From: JAPPHA01 sp963662705
GTDB taxonomy: Bacteria; Pseudomonadota; Alphaproteobacteria; Rhodobacterales; Rhodobacteraceae
Length of the DNA: 64,000 nucleotides
Direction of reading: 5' to 3'
Assembly: GCA_963662705.2 (NCBI GenBank)
Contig: OY759767.1
Span: 2,170,001-2,234,000, forward strand
How positions within the stretch are numbered: the stretch's first letter is position 1; every line of letters starts with the position of its first letter. The translations under genes were made by a program, and so were the position numbers. The notes below the pieces were generated by a model. It did not search any database and was not told the DNA's origin. It worked only from the letters and a program-made list of their open reading frames with translations. Below, piece by piece: positions 16,473-25,336 of the stretch.

Positions 16473-19163
16473 ATGCTTCTTCGCACCCGAATCAGCCTGA
16501 TCGTCACCTTGGCTTTCGTTGCGATTTGTGCGGGGTTCGTTGTTGCGGCCATTCAGCGGGAAGACATCATCACGGAACGATTTGCCGGCGAGATTGTCAG
16601 TGACCGTTCAACGGTCTGGGACCGGGTAATCGACAAGATCGTTCAGCGTATGGAAATAAATGCCGATGTGATATCCGAGAATGCCGCCCTGGTTTCGTCC
16701 GTTCGTCAGTCTGATGGCGAAGCCATAAGGCAGTATGCAGGTGGCGTGCATGAACAGGTATCGCGCGCGGGAATTGCAGACAGGCTCGATCTCGTCTCGA
16801 GCGATGGAAGGCTGATCTATTCGTCTTCATCCGAGCTCTTTCCGACCGCTTCGGTCACGGAAGAGAATGTGGCCAGATCGCTCGCAGACGGCGAGGTCAT
16901 CAGCGGCATCAGCAACGACCAGCAACGCAATATCGTCGTTGCAGTCGGCATCCCGATTTACGATGGAGCGGGAATCGCGGGCCTCGGTATCCTTGCGACC
17001 GACATACACGAAGCGATTTCGGAAATGGAAACCGTGACCCGGTCCACCGTCCTGCTCGTCAACAGGCGCGGACGCCTGCTCGCCGGTGAGGCCGTTGACC
17101 TGTGGCGTTCCGTTCAGTCTCACGTCGACCTGCTGCAGCTGAACAGCCTGCAGACGCTCCCTGTCGACGACAGGGTCTATTCGGCGATCGTGGTCCCGGA
17201 AGAGTCTGAACTTGGCAGCCTGCGTGCCAACCTCATCAGCATAAGGGACGTCAGTGACGTTGCGGTACAACAGCGCCGGTTGCGAGACTTGATGATTTGG
17301 GGGACAGCGATTGCGCTTGTCGTGGTTCTGGTTCTCCTGAACTTGTACATGTCGTGGGTGTTTGCACCTCTCGCTGCCGGCATCGACATGCTGAATGCCC
17401 TTTCGCGTGGGAACCTCGGTATCCGTCTGGAGACTGGAAGCGACCGCGACGAAGTCGGCCGGATTGCGAATTCCCTGAACATTTTCAGGTCCAAGATGGT
17501 TGCGATGGATCGTCTCCGGCAGTCCCGCGAACGCCAGCGGGCCCGCCAGGAGCGTTTCATCAGGCGAGAAATGACGGGCCTTGCCGATACCCTGGATGAC
17601 CAGGAACGCAGCGCGGTACTTGGGGAACTCCACAAACTCGAAGCAATGGTGCAGGTCCGGTCAGAGACGACCGGGAATTCCTTTTCACAGGCGGCGAAAA
17701 GCCTGGACAGGTTTGAAGAGGAGGGTGAACGGGAAACGGAAGAGGAGGGGAACGAGAGTCTGATCAGGGAGGCCGAACTTGACGGATTGGCCATGATGGC
17801 CATCGCCTTCCAGAAAATGTCTGATCGCGTTCAGGATCAGAATCAACGGCTTCGCGACGCCCTTGCCACCAAGAATCAACTGATAGCAATCCAGAAAGAA
17901 CTGGATATTGCGGCCAAGGTCCAGTTGTCGCTGATGCCGGATCCATTGCCGGCGAGTTCGGTTTTCAACATCAGCGGAACGATGAAGCCAGCGAAGGAGG
18001 TTGGGGGGGATTTCTTCGATTATTTCCGGATAGACGAAAACAAGGTTGGCATCGTGATCGCGGACGTCTCGGGCAAGGGCGTGCCAGCGGCCCTGTTCAT
18101 GGTAATGGCGCGCACCGTCTTGCGGGCGACCATTCGAAGGAATCAGGACTCGCCCGGCGAAGTGTTGAGACGCGTGAATGATTTCCTGGAGCGTAACAAT
18201 GCAGAGCAGATGTTCGTCACCGTCTTTTTTGGCGTGCTTTACGAGTCGACAGGGCGGTTCATCTTTGCAAACGGCGGTCACAATCCGCCCATCCTGGTTC
18301 GGGACGGCAGGGCTGTCCCTCTTGAACTGACCGGTGGCGTCATTCTCGGCATGATCGATTCGCTCGACTATGATGAATCCCACATCGACCTGCATCCGAG
18401 TGATCGCCTGGTGTTTGTGACTGACGGCCTTTCGGAGGCATTCAACAAGGAGTCGGAAGCCTACGGGGACGAACGACTCATAGCCGCTGCTGCGGAAGCG
18501 ACAGCTCATCCCACGCAAGGGCCTGACGAAAACATCGCGGAGATCGTTCGAAGCGTTGAAAACTTCGTCGGTGATGCGCCGCAGTTTGACGATATTACCT
18601 GTGTCGTACTGCACTACAAGAATAGGGGCGCCGAAGAGACGGGTGGCAGAATCGTGGACCAGTCGGAGGAATCGTCCGACCGACCGGAACCTGGCTCTGT
18701 CCTGACGGAGTCGGGTTCCGTTCTGTCGTTCACGATCAAAAACAAGCTTGAAGAACTCGCAAGACTTGCGGACATCATTGATGCGCGTGCCGAAGAGCGA
18801 AACTGGCCGGTAGGCTGGGCGATGAACATGAATGTCTGCCTGGACGAGCTGATCACAAACGTGATCAGCTATGGTTACCGGGACCAACCTGACGGCCAGG
18901 ATGCAGAATCTGACGACATCCGCATCGTCGTGTCTGAAGCGGACGACGACCTCATTGTGGAAATGGAAGATCACGGGTCTCCGTACAATCCGTTTGTCGA
19001 AGCCCCTGAACCCGACGTTGACGCAGGTGTGGAGGATCGGAAAATCGGGGGCCTCGGTGTCTATCTCGTCAAACAACTGACCGACGAAACGAGTTGGGAA
19101 AGGCGTGGCAACGTCAACCACATCAGGCTGGTCAAGCACGGGCTGAACAGAACCGAGGAATGA
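16473..19163 (+). CDS. Membrane dCache-HAMP-SpoIIE phosphatase with C-terminal RsbW-like kinase domain
   Basis: The 896-residue protein has TM1 at about 8-27, a periplasmic dCache-like region 28-270, TM2 about 273-293, HAMP about 294-346, and an acidic coiled stretch near 400-475. A PP2C/SpoIIE domain follows, with metal-binding motifs EVGGDFFD (509-516), ADVSGKG (530-536), TDG (650-652) and DDIT (706-709). A GHKL ATPase domain closes it, with N-box CLDELITNVISYGY (789-802) and IGGLGVYLVKQL (858-869). It should both dephosphorylate and phosphorylate a STAS partner, most likely the one at 11724. The start is taken at 16473, seven bases after the binding-protein stop. The longer frame from 16431 overlaps that gene. 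Confidence 0.92.
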   Translation: MLLRTRISLIVTLAFVAICAGFVVAAIQREDIITERFAGEIVSDRSTVWDRVIDKIVQRMEINADVISENAALVSSVRQSDGEAIRQYAGGVHEQVSRAGIADRLDLVSSDGRLIYSSSSELFPTASVTEENVARSLADGEVISGISNDQQRNIVVAVGIPIYDGAGIAGLGILATDIHEAISEMETVTRSTVLLVNRRGRLLAGEAVDLWRSVQSHVDLLQLNSLQTLPVDDRVYSAIVVPEESELGSLRANLISIRDVSDVAVQQRRLRDLMIWGTAIALVVVLVLLNLYMSWVFAPLAAGIDMLNALSRGNLGIRLETGSDRDEVGRIANSLNIFRSKMVAMDRLRQSRERQRARQERFIRREMTGLADTLDDQERSAVLGELHKLEAMVQVRSETTGNSFSQAAKSLDRFEEEGERETEEEGNESLIREAELDGLAMMAIAFQKMSDRVQDQNQRLRDALATKNQLIAIQKELDIAAKVQLSLMPDPLPASSVFNISGTMKPAKEVGGDFFDYFRIDENKVGIVIADVSGKGVPAALFMVMARTVLRATIRRNQDSPGEVLRRVNDFLERNNAEQMFVTVFFGVLYESTGRFIFANGGHNPPILVRDGRAVPLELTGGVILGMIDSLDYDESHIDLHPSDRLVFVTDGLSEAFNKESEAYGDERLIAAAAEATAHPTQGPDENIAEIVRSVENFVGDAPQFDDITCVVLHYKNRGAEETGGRIVDQSEESSDRPEPGSVLTESGSVLSFTIKNKLEELARLADIIDARAEERNWPVGWAMNMNVCLDELITNVISYGYRDQPDGQDAESDDIRIVVSEADDDLIVEMEDHGSPYNPFVEAPEPDVDAGVEDRKIGGLGVYLVKQLTDETSWERRGNVNHIRLVKHGLNRTEE

Positions 19164-19170
19164 GATAAAC

Positions 19171-20304
19171 TTGCGCACGAATGTCTCCGGAGGCTACCGC
19201 TGCTCAAGCGAGCAGGGGACAGCTTCCGCCATTCAAGCCGAAGAAGCCGTCCGGGGCTGGTTCGAGAACATGCGTCCGCTCCAAGTGGATGATCTTGACT
19301 GGCGCCATTATGAAGAGATCATCCACGCGATTCTCGGAGCACTTGGGCCGGCACCGGCGCGCGAGTATTTTCGGTATGAACATCCGCCTGAGCTGCAGGA
19401 TCCGGAAATGGGGGTGGGAAAGTGTTATCCGGTCAACCTGGCCGTTTTTGACTGGAAAGGCGACGGTCGGCCCGTGGTCGCCGTCGGCGGACTGACCAAT
19501 GTATCGCAGCGTTTTGATTTCCTGGCACTTGATTCGTACCCGGAGCTGAGACTCATAGGCCTGGACTTCGCTGGCCGCGGCCGGAGTGGATGGATGGCCG
19601 AGATATCGGACTACACCATAGAAACATACACGGAGCAGCTGCGCCAGTTCCTGGTTCATCTGGGTCTTGAAGATGTCACGGTACTCGGGTCGTCGCTCGG
19701 AGGCGCTGCCGCGATCACTCTCGCGAGTCGCCATCCCGACTTGATATCGATGCTGGTTCTCAATGACTCCGGCCCGTGGATTCCGGCGACCCGGAGGACG
19801 CGCCGCGCAAGAGCGGTTGCGCGCCACTACGTGTTCAGGTCTCCTTCTGAAATGATTCGGCGAATCGGCGCGGCGACAAGGTATTCCGGCATGGCGCCGG
19901 ATTCAGTGCGACTCCATGTTGCCCACCACAAGACGCGTTGGTCGGAGGCGGACGGGGGAAGGATTTATCGGCACGATCTTCGATCTCTTCTTTCCTATCG
20001 ATACGATGCTGCCAACGACCTTGATCTCTGGGAGGAGTGGCGACAGGTTACTTGCCCCGTACTCCTGGTCCACGGGACTCTCAGTGACGCGACCGATGAT
20101 GCTACAGTCGACCGGATGCGGGATCACTCCGGGATGTCGGTAATCCAGGTCAGGGAGACTGGCCATACGCCGTTACTTTGTGATCCGGACCTGGCCCGGT
20201 TGATCGCCGATTGGATCAGGTCTGGCGGCCAAGTTTATGAAAAGGATCTGGATTTTCAGCCTTTGCACTGGCGTGGAGACGTTTTTGGTGGAAGACCCAT
20301 CTGA
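19171..20304 (+). CDS. Alpha/beta hydrolase
   Basis: This is an alpha/beta-hydrolase fold enzyme of about 377 residues (344 if the ATG at 19270 is used). The oxyanion-side sequence VVAVGGLTN is followed by LIGLDFAGRGRSG. The nucleophile elbow is VLGSSLGGAAA, with the catalytic Ser second in SSLGG. The acid is probably in LLVHGTLSDATDD and the catalytic His in ETGHTPLL. The first in-frame start is TTG at 19171, seven bases after the phosphatase gene, and I cannot decide between it and 19270. The substrate is unknown. It continues the signalling operon. Confidence 0.85.
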   Translation: MRTNVSGGYRCSSEQGTASAIQAEEAVRGWFENMRPLQVDDLDWRHYEEIIHAILGALGPAPAREYFRYEHPPELQDPEMGVGKCYPVNLAVFDWKGDGRPVVAVGGLTNVSQRFDFLALDSYPELRLIGLDFAGRGRSGWMAEISDYTIETYTEQLRQFLVHLGLEDVTVLGSSLGGAAAITLASRHPDLISMLVLNDSGPWIPATRRTRRARAVARHYVFRSPSEMIRRIGAATRYSGMAPDSVRLHVAHHKTRWSEADGGRIYRHDLRSLLSYRYDAANDLDLWEEWRQVTCPVLLVHGTLSDATDDATVDRMRDHSGMSVIQVRETGHTPLLCDPDLARLIADWIRSGGQVYEKDLDFQPLHWRGDVFGGRPI

Positions 20305-20929
20305 GGCCTTTAAATTCGGTTTTTATTTCGTGAGGCACGGGCAAACCCATGCGAACAGGCTGGGAATACGCGCGGGAAGCGATTCCGATTCGGCGTTGAC
20401 AGATATCGGAAGACGCCAGGCACACGACACCGCTTACCGGTTGCTCGAAGGTGATTTGCCGCCACCAGGCGTTATCTATACGGCCAACAATCGACGTACC
20501 CTGTGTACGGCCAGGATCATAAACCGCTATTTCAGTCTCGTGACAGTCGTGCGCGCCGGACTTCGGGAGCGTCGGCTCGGGACGCTGAATTCCCGTTCCG
20601 TGGTTCTGACGGAAGCCTTTCTTGTCCGCGGCGGATCTCCTTTTGGCGGAGAGTCGAACCGGACGTTCGGAAATCGCGTACTTGATGCAATCGCTTCGAT
20701 CGCCGAGTTCGGCCACTGCCGACCACTCATCGTCTCCAGCCGGGGCGTGGCCAGGGTCCTCTTCAGCCGCATCGGGTGCCAGCCCGGTGACGTTACGAAT
20801 GGGCGCATGTTTTTCGTGGGACTGACGCCAGATGATCCGTGTCGGGTTGTTTCGGTCCATGATATCACGGGCGAGGCACCTTCTCAGATCGGATGTGCCG
20901 AAGGACGATGCATTTGTCGTCAATCTTGA
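20288..20929 (+). CDS. Histidine phosphatase superfamily protein (phosphoglycerate mutase-like)
   Basis: FYFVRHGQTHANR near the start is the phosphohistidine motif of the branch-1 histidine phosphatases, and GDLPPPGVIYTANNRRTLCTA fits the next conserved region. A conserved second His is less clear: the C-terminal block reads LIVSSRGVARVL where many members have a histidine, so catalytic activity is uncertain. A GTG at 20288 lies eight bases after GGAGA and overlaps the hydrolase stop by 17 bp. An ATG at 20237 would overlap by 68 bp. It closes the co-directional block. Confidence 0.78.
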   Translation: MEDPSEAFKFGFYFVRHGQTHANRLGIRAGSDSDSALTDIGRRQAHDTAYRLLEGDLPPPGVIYTANNRRTLCTARIINRYFSLVTVVRAGLRERRLGTLNSRSVVLTEAFLVRGGSPFGGESNRTFGNRVLDAIASIAEFGHCRPLIVSSRGVARVLFSRIGCQPGDVTNGRMFFVGLTPDDPCRVVSVHDITGEAPSQIGCAEGRCICRQS

Positions 20930-21039
20930 TCTTCAGCTGCTCACGGCGTCCTTTTCGACTTGACGTCATTGTGATAGCGCACGCGCCAACGACGCGACGT
21001 CTTGACGATGTCGGGGAACGGATTGGAGGATGGAGCAGC

Positions 21040-21462
21040 ATGGAAGTCGAACGGACCTTGTCAATCATCAAGCCGGATGCGACCGGTCGAAGCCTTACCG
21101 GGAAGATCTGTGCGATGCTGGAAGGGGCTGGTCTCAGGATTGTGGCGCAGAAGCGCATCAGGATGACACGCGAACAGGCTGGCATGTTCTATGCCGTACA
21201 CGCCGAACGTCCTTTCTACGACGAGCTATGTCGTTTCATGGCATCGGGGCCGGTTGTTGTTCAGGTTCTTGAAGGTCAAGATGCGGTGTCACGCAACCGG
21301 GAAATCATGGGGGCAACAAATCCTGCCGATGCCGACGAAGGAACGATTCGACAGTCCTTTGCATTGTCTCTGGGCGAGAATTCGGTTCATGGATCCGACA
21401 GCCCTGAAACTGCGGCCGAAGAAATCCGGTTCTTCTTTTCAGACCTGGAAATTGTCAGGTAG
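21040..21462 (+). CDS. ndk: Nucleoside diphosphate kinase
   Basis: Ndk balances nucleoside triphosphates through a phosphohistidine intermediate. The 140-residue protein starts MEVERTLSIIKPDATGR, the family N-terminus. It contains the conserved AVHAERPFYDELCRFMASGP and ends with the active-site block GTIRQSFALSLGENSVHGSDS, where the catalytic His lies in NSVHGSD. The ATG at 21040 is preceded by GGAGGATGGAGCAGC. The longer frame from 20893 overlaps the preceding gene and has no family sequence. Confidence 0.97.
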   Translation: MEVERTLSIIKPDATGRSLTGKICAMLEGAGLRIVAQKRIRMTREQAGMFYAVHAERPFYDELCRFMASGPVVVQVLEGQDAVSRNREIMGATNPADADEGTIRQSFALSLGENSVHGSDSPETAAEEIRFFFSDLEIVR

Positions 21463-21982
21463 GTACGCTTTTCCGGGTCATTTCAAGCCATTCCGACAGA
21501 TTACGTGCTGAAGGGAATCCGGGACTACTGAGCGTTTTAATGCACATGAATACTGGACCAGATACGCGAGACTCCAGGGGCAGGCGGCGCACGTTCAGGA
21601 TTCTGCGATCAAATTCGGGCTTCCCACCAAGGGGGCATAGATGCCCGACGTCCTGACCTCCGGCATAGCCCCGCCGCAACAAAATCAATCAACATTCCAG
21701 GAACGCATGGTGACGTCGTTCCCACCCGCAACCACAAACGAGCTCAACCCGGCAAACAAGAGATTTATCGACCACGAACGGAATTGGCACAGAGAACCGG
21801 GTGACGTTGACACGGCAGGATCGATCCATGACTGAATTCGAGATCGGCCGATTTGGTATTGTACAAACCGTCCCCTCGTCACCATCACAACCGGATATTT
21901 GCTTTCCGGCTTTTCGCCACCAGTGTCTGCGGCGTCCAGGGACTCTTGACCCGTTGGTCTCTGATGCAGGAGTTTGTGTTGA
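21463..21982 (+). other. Intergenic stretch without a recognised gene
   Basis: About 520 bases between ndk and the next gene. Short open frames occur on both strands, but none has a plausible ribosome site plus recognisable sequence. I see no RNA gene or clear terminator. Confidence 0.4.
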
Positions 21983-22789
21983 ATGAATTTGCGGCGAGAC
22001 ATGCTGGCCGTGGTGGTCTTTGCTTTTCTACTGTGGGTCTCGGGTTCCTTTGCGGTAGCGAACCTTGTCCCGGAGGTCACGAAAACCGAAACCGCCGCGC
22101 CGACGCGTATCCTCTTCGTCGGCAACAGCTACCTTTATTACAACAACAGCCTGCACGATCACGTCAAGCGCATGGTCGTGGCGGCAGGGATCCATGATTC
22201 CGACGACCTAAAATTCAAGTCGGCGACGATCAACGGTGGTATTCTTCTTGATCACGACATCTCGGATTACCTGGAGCCGGGAAAGTTCCGGATGGAGCGG
22301 CCTTTCCAGGTCGTGGTATTACAGGGCCACAGCAAGGCCGCGCTCCTTGACGGGAACCGGGTCAGGTTCGCGGAGGCGGTCGCCCGGTTTTCGATGGAGA
22401 TCGCTGCAGCGGGAGGTGAGACTGCGCTCTACATGACCCATGCCTACGTCCCGCCCCACGAGATGTACCGGGGTGACATGATCCGGGACATCGAGAATCT
22501 CTACGTGACGGTGGGAAACGAGGTCGGCGCCTTGGTGATCCCCGTAGGGCTGGCATTCGAAGAAGCCTACCGTCGTCGCCCGGACCTGCAGTTACACATG
22601 CCCTACGACGGCACCCACCCGAGTCCGGCGGGCACGTACCTGGCTGCGGCGACGGTATTCGCGTCCCTTTACGGACGGTCTCCGGTGGGGGTTCAATACG
22701 ATTACTTTGGCCGAATCGACGGTTCCACGGTGCTTTTCCTGCAGAAGGTCGCTGAACACACCGTTCGTGTGTTTCAAGGGCGCGATTGA
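21983..22789 (+). CDS. Secreted SGNH-hydrolase-like protein (DUF4886-like)
   Basis: The 268-residue protein has an N-terminal signal or anchor helix (about residues 7-27), so it is exported. RILFVGNSYLYYNNSL resembles block I of SGNH hydrolases with the Ser in GNS. VVVLQGHS and the C-terminal YDGTHPSPAGTYLAAA supply the Asp-x-x-His block. These features fit the DUF4886-type members. Substrates are unknown, and esterase or acylhydrolase activity is an inference. AGGAG lies ten bases upstream of the ATG. An ISAzo13-family element begins five bases after the stop. Confidence 0.8.
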   Translation: MNLRRDMLAVVVFAFLLWVSGSFAVANLVPEVTKTETAAPTRILFVGNSYLYYNNSLHDHVKRMVVAAGIHDSDDLKFKSATINGGILLDHDISDYLEPGKFRMERPFQVVVLQGHSKAALLDGNRVRFAEAVARFSMEIAAAGGETALYMTHAYVPPHEMYRGDMIRDIENLYVTVGNEVGALVIPVGLAFEEAYRRRPDLQLHMPYDGTHPSPAGTYLAAATVFASLYGRSPVGVQYDYFGRIDGSTVLFLQKVAEHTVRVFQGRD

Positions 22790-22794
22790 ACTTA

Positions 22795-24099
22795 GGGCTC
22801 GTAGCGAAACAGGCGAATCGTTTTGTCGCCGAGGGATTCCCCTTGGAATCGAAATATGATTCACTCCCGGCATGGATACGATCGAGAACATCCGGCGCCG
22901 GTTCGAGGCCCTGTCGCCGCATCTGGATGAAAAGAGCCTCCGTCTGTTTGTTGCGTCCGAGACCCTGCCCCTTGGCCATGGCGGCGTGACACTGGTCTCG
23001 ACGGCGACGGGGGTTGCGCGCTCGACCATTTACCGTGGTCTTGCTGAACTCGGGGAGGAACCGGAGCCCTCGGGCCGTGTCCGCCGTCCCGGTGGAGGCC
23101 GCAAGCCTGCGGTGGAAATCCAGGACGGCCTTGAGGAGGCGCTTGATGCGCTTGTGGAGCCGGCGGTGCGCGGAGATCCCGAACGTCCTCTGCGGTGGGT
23201 TTCGAAGAGCCTGCGCCATCTCGCTACTGCGCTTTCCGATCAGGGTTTCCCGGTGTCCCACACCCTTGTGGGCCGGCTCCTGAAGCGGCAGGGCTACACG
23301 CTCCAGGGGAACGTGAAGACCCGGGAGGGCACGGACCATCCGGACCGGGATGCGCAGTTCCACCACATCAACGATCAGGTCGCAGCGTTCGCTGAAGCCG
23401 GACAGCCGGTGATCTCCGTGGACACCAAGAAGAAGGAATTGGTGGGGGATTTCAAGAATTCGGGCCGTGAGTGGCGCCCGAAAGGCTCCCCCGAGGAGGT
23501 CCGTGTCCATGACTTTGCCGACAAGGAGCTCGGCAAGGCGGTCCCCTACGGGGTCTATGACGTGATCAACAACATAGGCTGGGTCAATGTCGGGGTCAGT
23601 TCCGACACGGCCGCGTTTGCGGTCGAGAGCATCCGGCGCTGGTGGCGCCACCTGGGGAAGGAACGCTACCCCGAGGCCCGCAAGCTGCTCATCACCGCCG
23701 ACTGCGGCGGCTCCAACGGGAGCCGCGTCCGGTTGTGGAAGGTGGAACTGCAGAAGCTCGCACGCGAACTCGGCATCGAGATCAGCGTGTGCCACCTGCC
23801 GCCCGGGACCAGCAAGTGGAACAAAATCGAGCACAAACTCTTCTCCTTCATCACCCAGAACTGGCGCGGCAAACCCCTTTATACTCTTACAACCATCATC
23901 GGCCTGATCGGCTCCACCACGACCGGTAAGGGGCTGAAGGTCTATTGTGATCGGGACACGAACGAGTACCCGACCGGCATCAAGATCAGCAAATCGGAGA
24001 TCGAGGCCCTGGATATCCGGCGCGCCGACTTCCATGGCGACTGGAACTACACCTTGCTTCCGAACCCTGATAATGTAGCGGTTATTTCGTGACGAACCC
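22795..24099 (+). mobile_element. ISAzo13-family insertion sequence
   Basis: The element is about 1,305 bp. Its ends are imperfect inverted repeats: GGGCTCGTAGCGAAACAGG at the left and, read inward from the right, GGGTTCGTCACGAAATAAC. The sequence TTA flanks both ends (22792-22794 and 24100-24102), a possible 3-bp target duplication. It carries one transposase gene whose stop codon lies inside the right repeat. The insertion falls between the stop of the upstream gene and a hairpin that may be its terminator. Confidence 0.8.
22872..24092 (+). CDS. ISAzo13-family transposase
   Basis: This is a DDE-type transposase of 406 residues that appears intact. An N-terminal HTH region (VSTATGVARSTIYRGLAEL) precedes a proline/glycine hinge (RVRRPGGGRKPAVE). 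The catalytic core contains VISVDTKKKELVGDF (first Asp), LLITADCGGSNGSR (second Asp) and PPGTSKWNKIEHKLFS (Glu), a pattern typical of the ISAzo13 group. Length and motifs are complete, so the element could still be active. Confidence 0.93.
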   Translation: MDTIENIRRRFEALSPHLDEKSLRLFVASETLPLGHGGVTLVSTATGVARSTIYRGLAELGEEPEPSGRVRRPGGGRKPAVEIQDGLEEALDALVEPAVRGDPERPLRWVSKSLRHLATALSDQGFPVSHTLVGRLLKRQGYTLQGNVKTREGTDHPDRDAQFHHINDQVAAFAEAGQPVISVDTKKKELVGDFKNSGREWRPKGSPEEVRVHDFADKELGKAVPYGVYDVINNIGWVNVGVSSDTAAFAVESIRRWWRHLGKERYPEARKLLITADCGGSNGSRVRLWKVELQKLARELGIEISVCHLPPGTSKWNKIEHKLFSFITQNWRGKPLYTLTTIIGLIGSTTTGKGLKVYCDRDTNEYPTGIKISKSEIEALDIRRADFHGDWNYTLLPNPDNVAVIS

Positions 24100-24104
24100 T
24101 TATC

Positions 24105-24126
24105 CCGGGCAAACCAGTCTGCCCGG
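24105..24126 (+). terminator. Possible terminator hairpin displaced by the insertion sequence
   Basis: CCGGGCA (24105-24111) pairs with TGCCCGG (24120-24126) across an eight-base loop. Without the insertion this hairpin would start about ten bases after the stop codon of the SGNH-like gene. There is no T-run after it, so termination is uncertain. Confidence 0.35.
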
Positions 24127-24401
24127 TTCCACGAGATGCAAGTCGGTACGGCACGCAGGGCTCGGTGCAATCTCGTCAGGCAGCACGTTGCGGCCGGATA
24201 CTCCTCGCCCGGGGCGGCGCTGGAATTCATCCGGGAATCAAAGGGATAAGGTCCGTGAGGCCAGTCGCCGATTTCGGAAAATTGTTCCCGCGACAAACTT
24301 GCCGGACAAACTGTTGACGACAGGAGGAACGCGGTTCTTTCGAAACGCCAGACTACGTCCCAAGAGGCGGTGTCCGAACGGTTCCCGGGTTCACTCTGCC
24401 G

Positions 24402-24752
24402 TCATTCGACTGCGCCGAGTTCATCGAGAGCACCTCCGAGCCAGGCGCGTGCAAGGGTGCCCGAATCCGACTCCGGCGAGTCCCGAAATTCCGTAATGAC
24501 TTCGAAACGTTTCCTCAGCACGGCCTTTTCTTCAGGTAAACAATCTGTCCAGTGCCGCCCCTGCAGTCCGAGGACCAGCGCGTAGTATCCAATGAAATGT
24601 GGCCTGACACCTGCAGCAAGAAGACGTTGGTACGCCCGATCAGCACCGAGCGATCTGACCTCTTCGGCCGACGTAATGCCTGCCTTTGCGAACTGCCCGG
24701 CTGAAACAGGTCCGAGATTGCGAATTGACGATACAGGTGTTTTCGACGTCAT
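24402..24752 (-). CDS. TfoX C-terminal-domain protein
   Basis: The 116-residue protein contains IRNLGPVSAGQFAKAGI followed by SAEEVRSLGADRAYQRL, the helix-hairpin-helix-like TfoX/Sxy C-terminal domain. LVLGLQGRHWTDCLPEEK is its usual ending. The TfoX N-terminal domain is absent, as in many stand-alone alphaproteobacterial versions, and about 30 extra residues follow. The function of these short forms is not established. The ATG overlaps the purN stop as ATGA, so it is translationally coupled to purine biosynthesis genes. Confidence 0.85.
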   Translation of the reverse strand: MTSKTPVSSIRNLGPVSAGQFAKAGITSAEEVRSLGADRAYQRLLAAGVRPHFIGYYALVLGLQGRHWTDCLPEEKAVLRKRFEVITEFRDSPESDSGTLARAWLGGALDELGAVE

Positions 24753-25336
24753 GGATTTCGTTGCAAGGCCCGAATGAATTCCTTGAGGACGGTCGGATAA
24801 AGACGGTGTTCAGCCTTTGCAACTCTCGCTGCCAGGCTGTCAGGGGTGTCTCCCGGCAGGATCGGGACTGCGGTTCGACCGAGGACAGGACCGGCATCCA
24901 GTTCAACCGTCACCAGATGGACCGTGCATCCGGCCTGTTCCCTGCCGTCAAGGATCGCGCGGCGATGGGTATCCAGGCCCTTGTAGTCGGGAAGCAGCGA
25001 GGGATGGATGTTCAGGACGCGGTTTTCCCAGTTCCTGACGAACTCCTCTCCCAGAATACGCATGAATCCGGCAAGACAAACGACATCGGCGTTCACCTCG
25101 ACGAGGGCCTCGTTTATTTTCCTGTCGAACGAGCGCCCGTCGTGTCTGTAGTCGCGGTGATCAACGACGGACGTGGGAACGTTTTTTCGATGTGCCTTGC
25201 TCAATGCCAACGCGCCGGGTTTGTTCGACAGGACCAGAACGGGCTCTGCCTCGAAATCCGGATCGTTCATTGCATCGATCAGTGCTTCCATATTGGTCCC
25301 GGTTCCCGAAACCAGGATTGCAACCTTGCACGTCAA
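24749..25336 (-). CDS. purN: Phosphoribosylglycinamide formyltransferase PurN
   Basis: PurN transfers a formyl group from 10-formyl-THF to GAR. The protein (195 residues) shows VAILVSGTGTNMEAL, FMRILGEEF, the catalytic block NIHPSLLPDYKGLDTH, and GCTVHLVTVELDAGP. The likely start is a TTG at 25336 that overlaps the purM stop (TTGA). No ATG or GTG suits the family N-terminus. Coupling from purM through purN to the TfoX-like gene implies one operon. Confidence 0.94.
   Translation of the reverse strand: MTCKVAILVSGTGTNMEALIDAMNDPDFEAEPVLVLSNKPGALALSKAHRKNVPTSVVDHRDYRHDGRSFDRKINEALVEVNADVVCLAGFMRILGEEFVRNWENRVLNIHPSLLPDYKGLDTHRRAILDGREQAGCTVHLVTVELDAGPVLGRTAVPILPGDTPDSLAARVAKAEHRLYPTVLKEFIRALQRNP

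Noticed and set aside
17685..19178. 497-codon minus-strand frame opposite the phosphatase gene
   Set aside because: Its full length is explained by codon bias of the plus-strand gene, whose motifs are unambiguous.
22362..24296. 644-codon minus-strand frame across the ISAzo13 element
   Set aside because: It is antisense to a transposase with complete catalytic motifs and crosses the element boundary.
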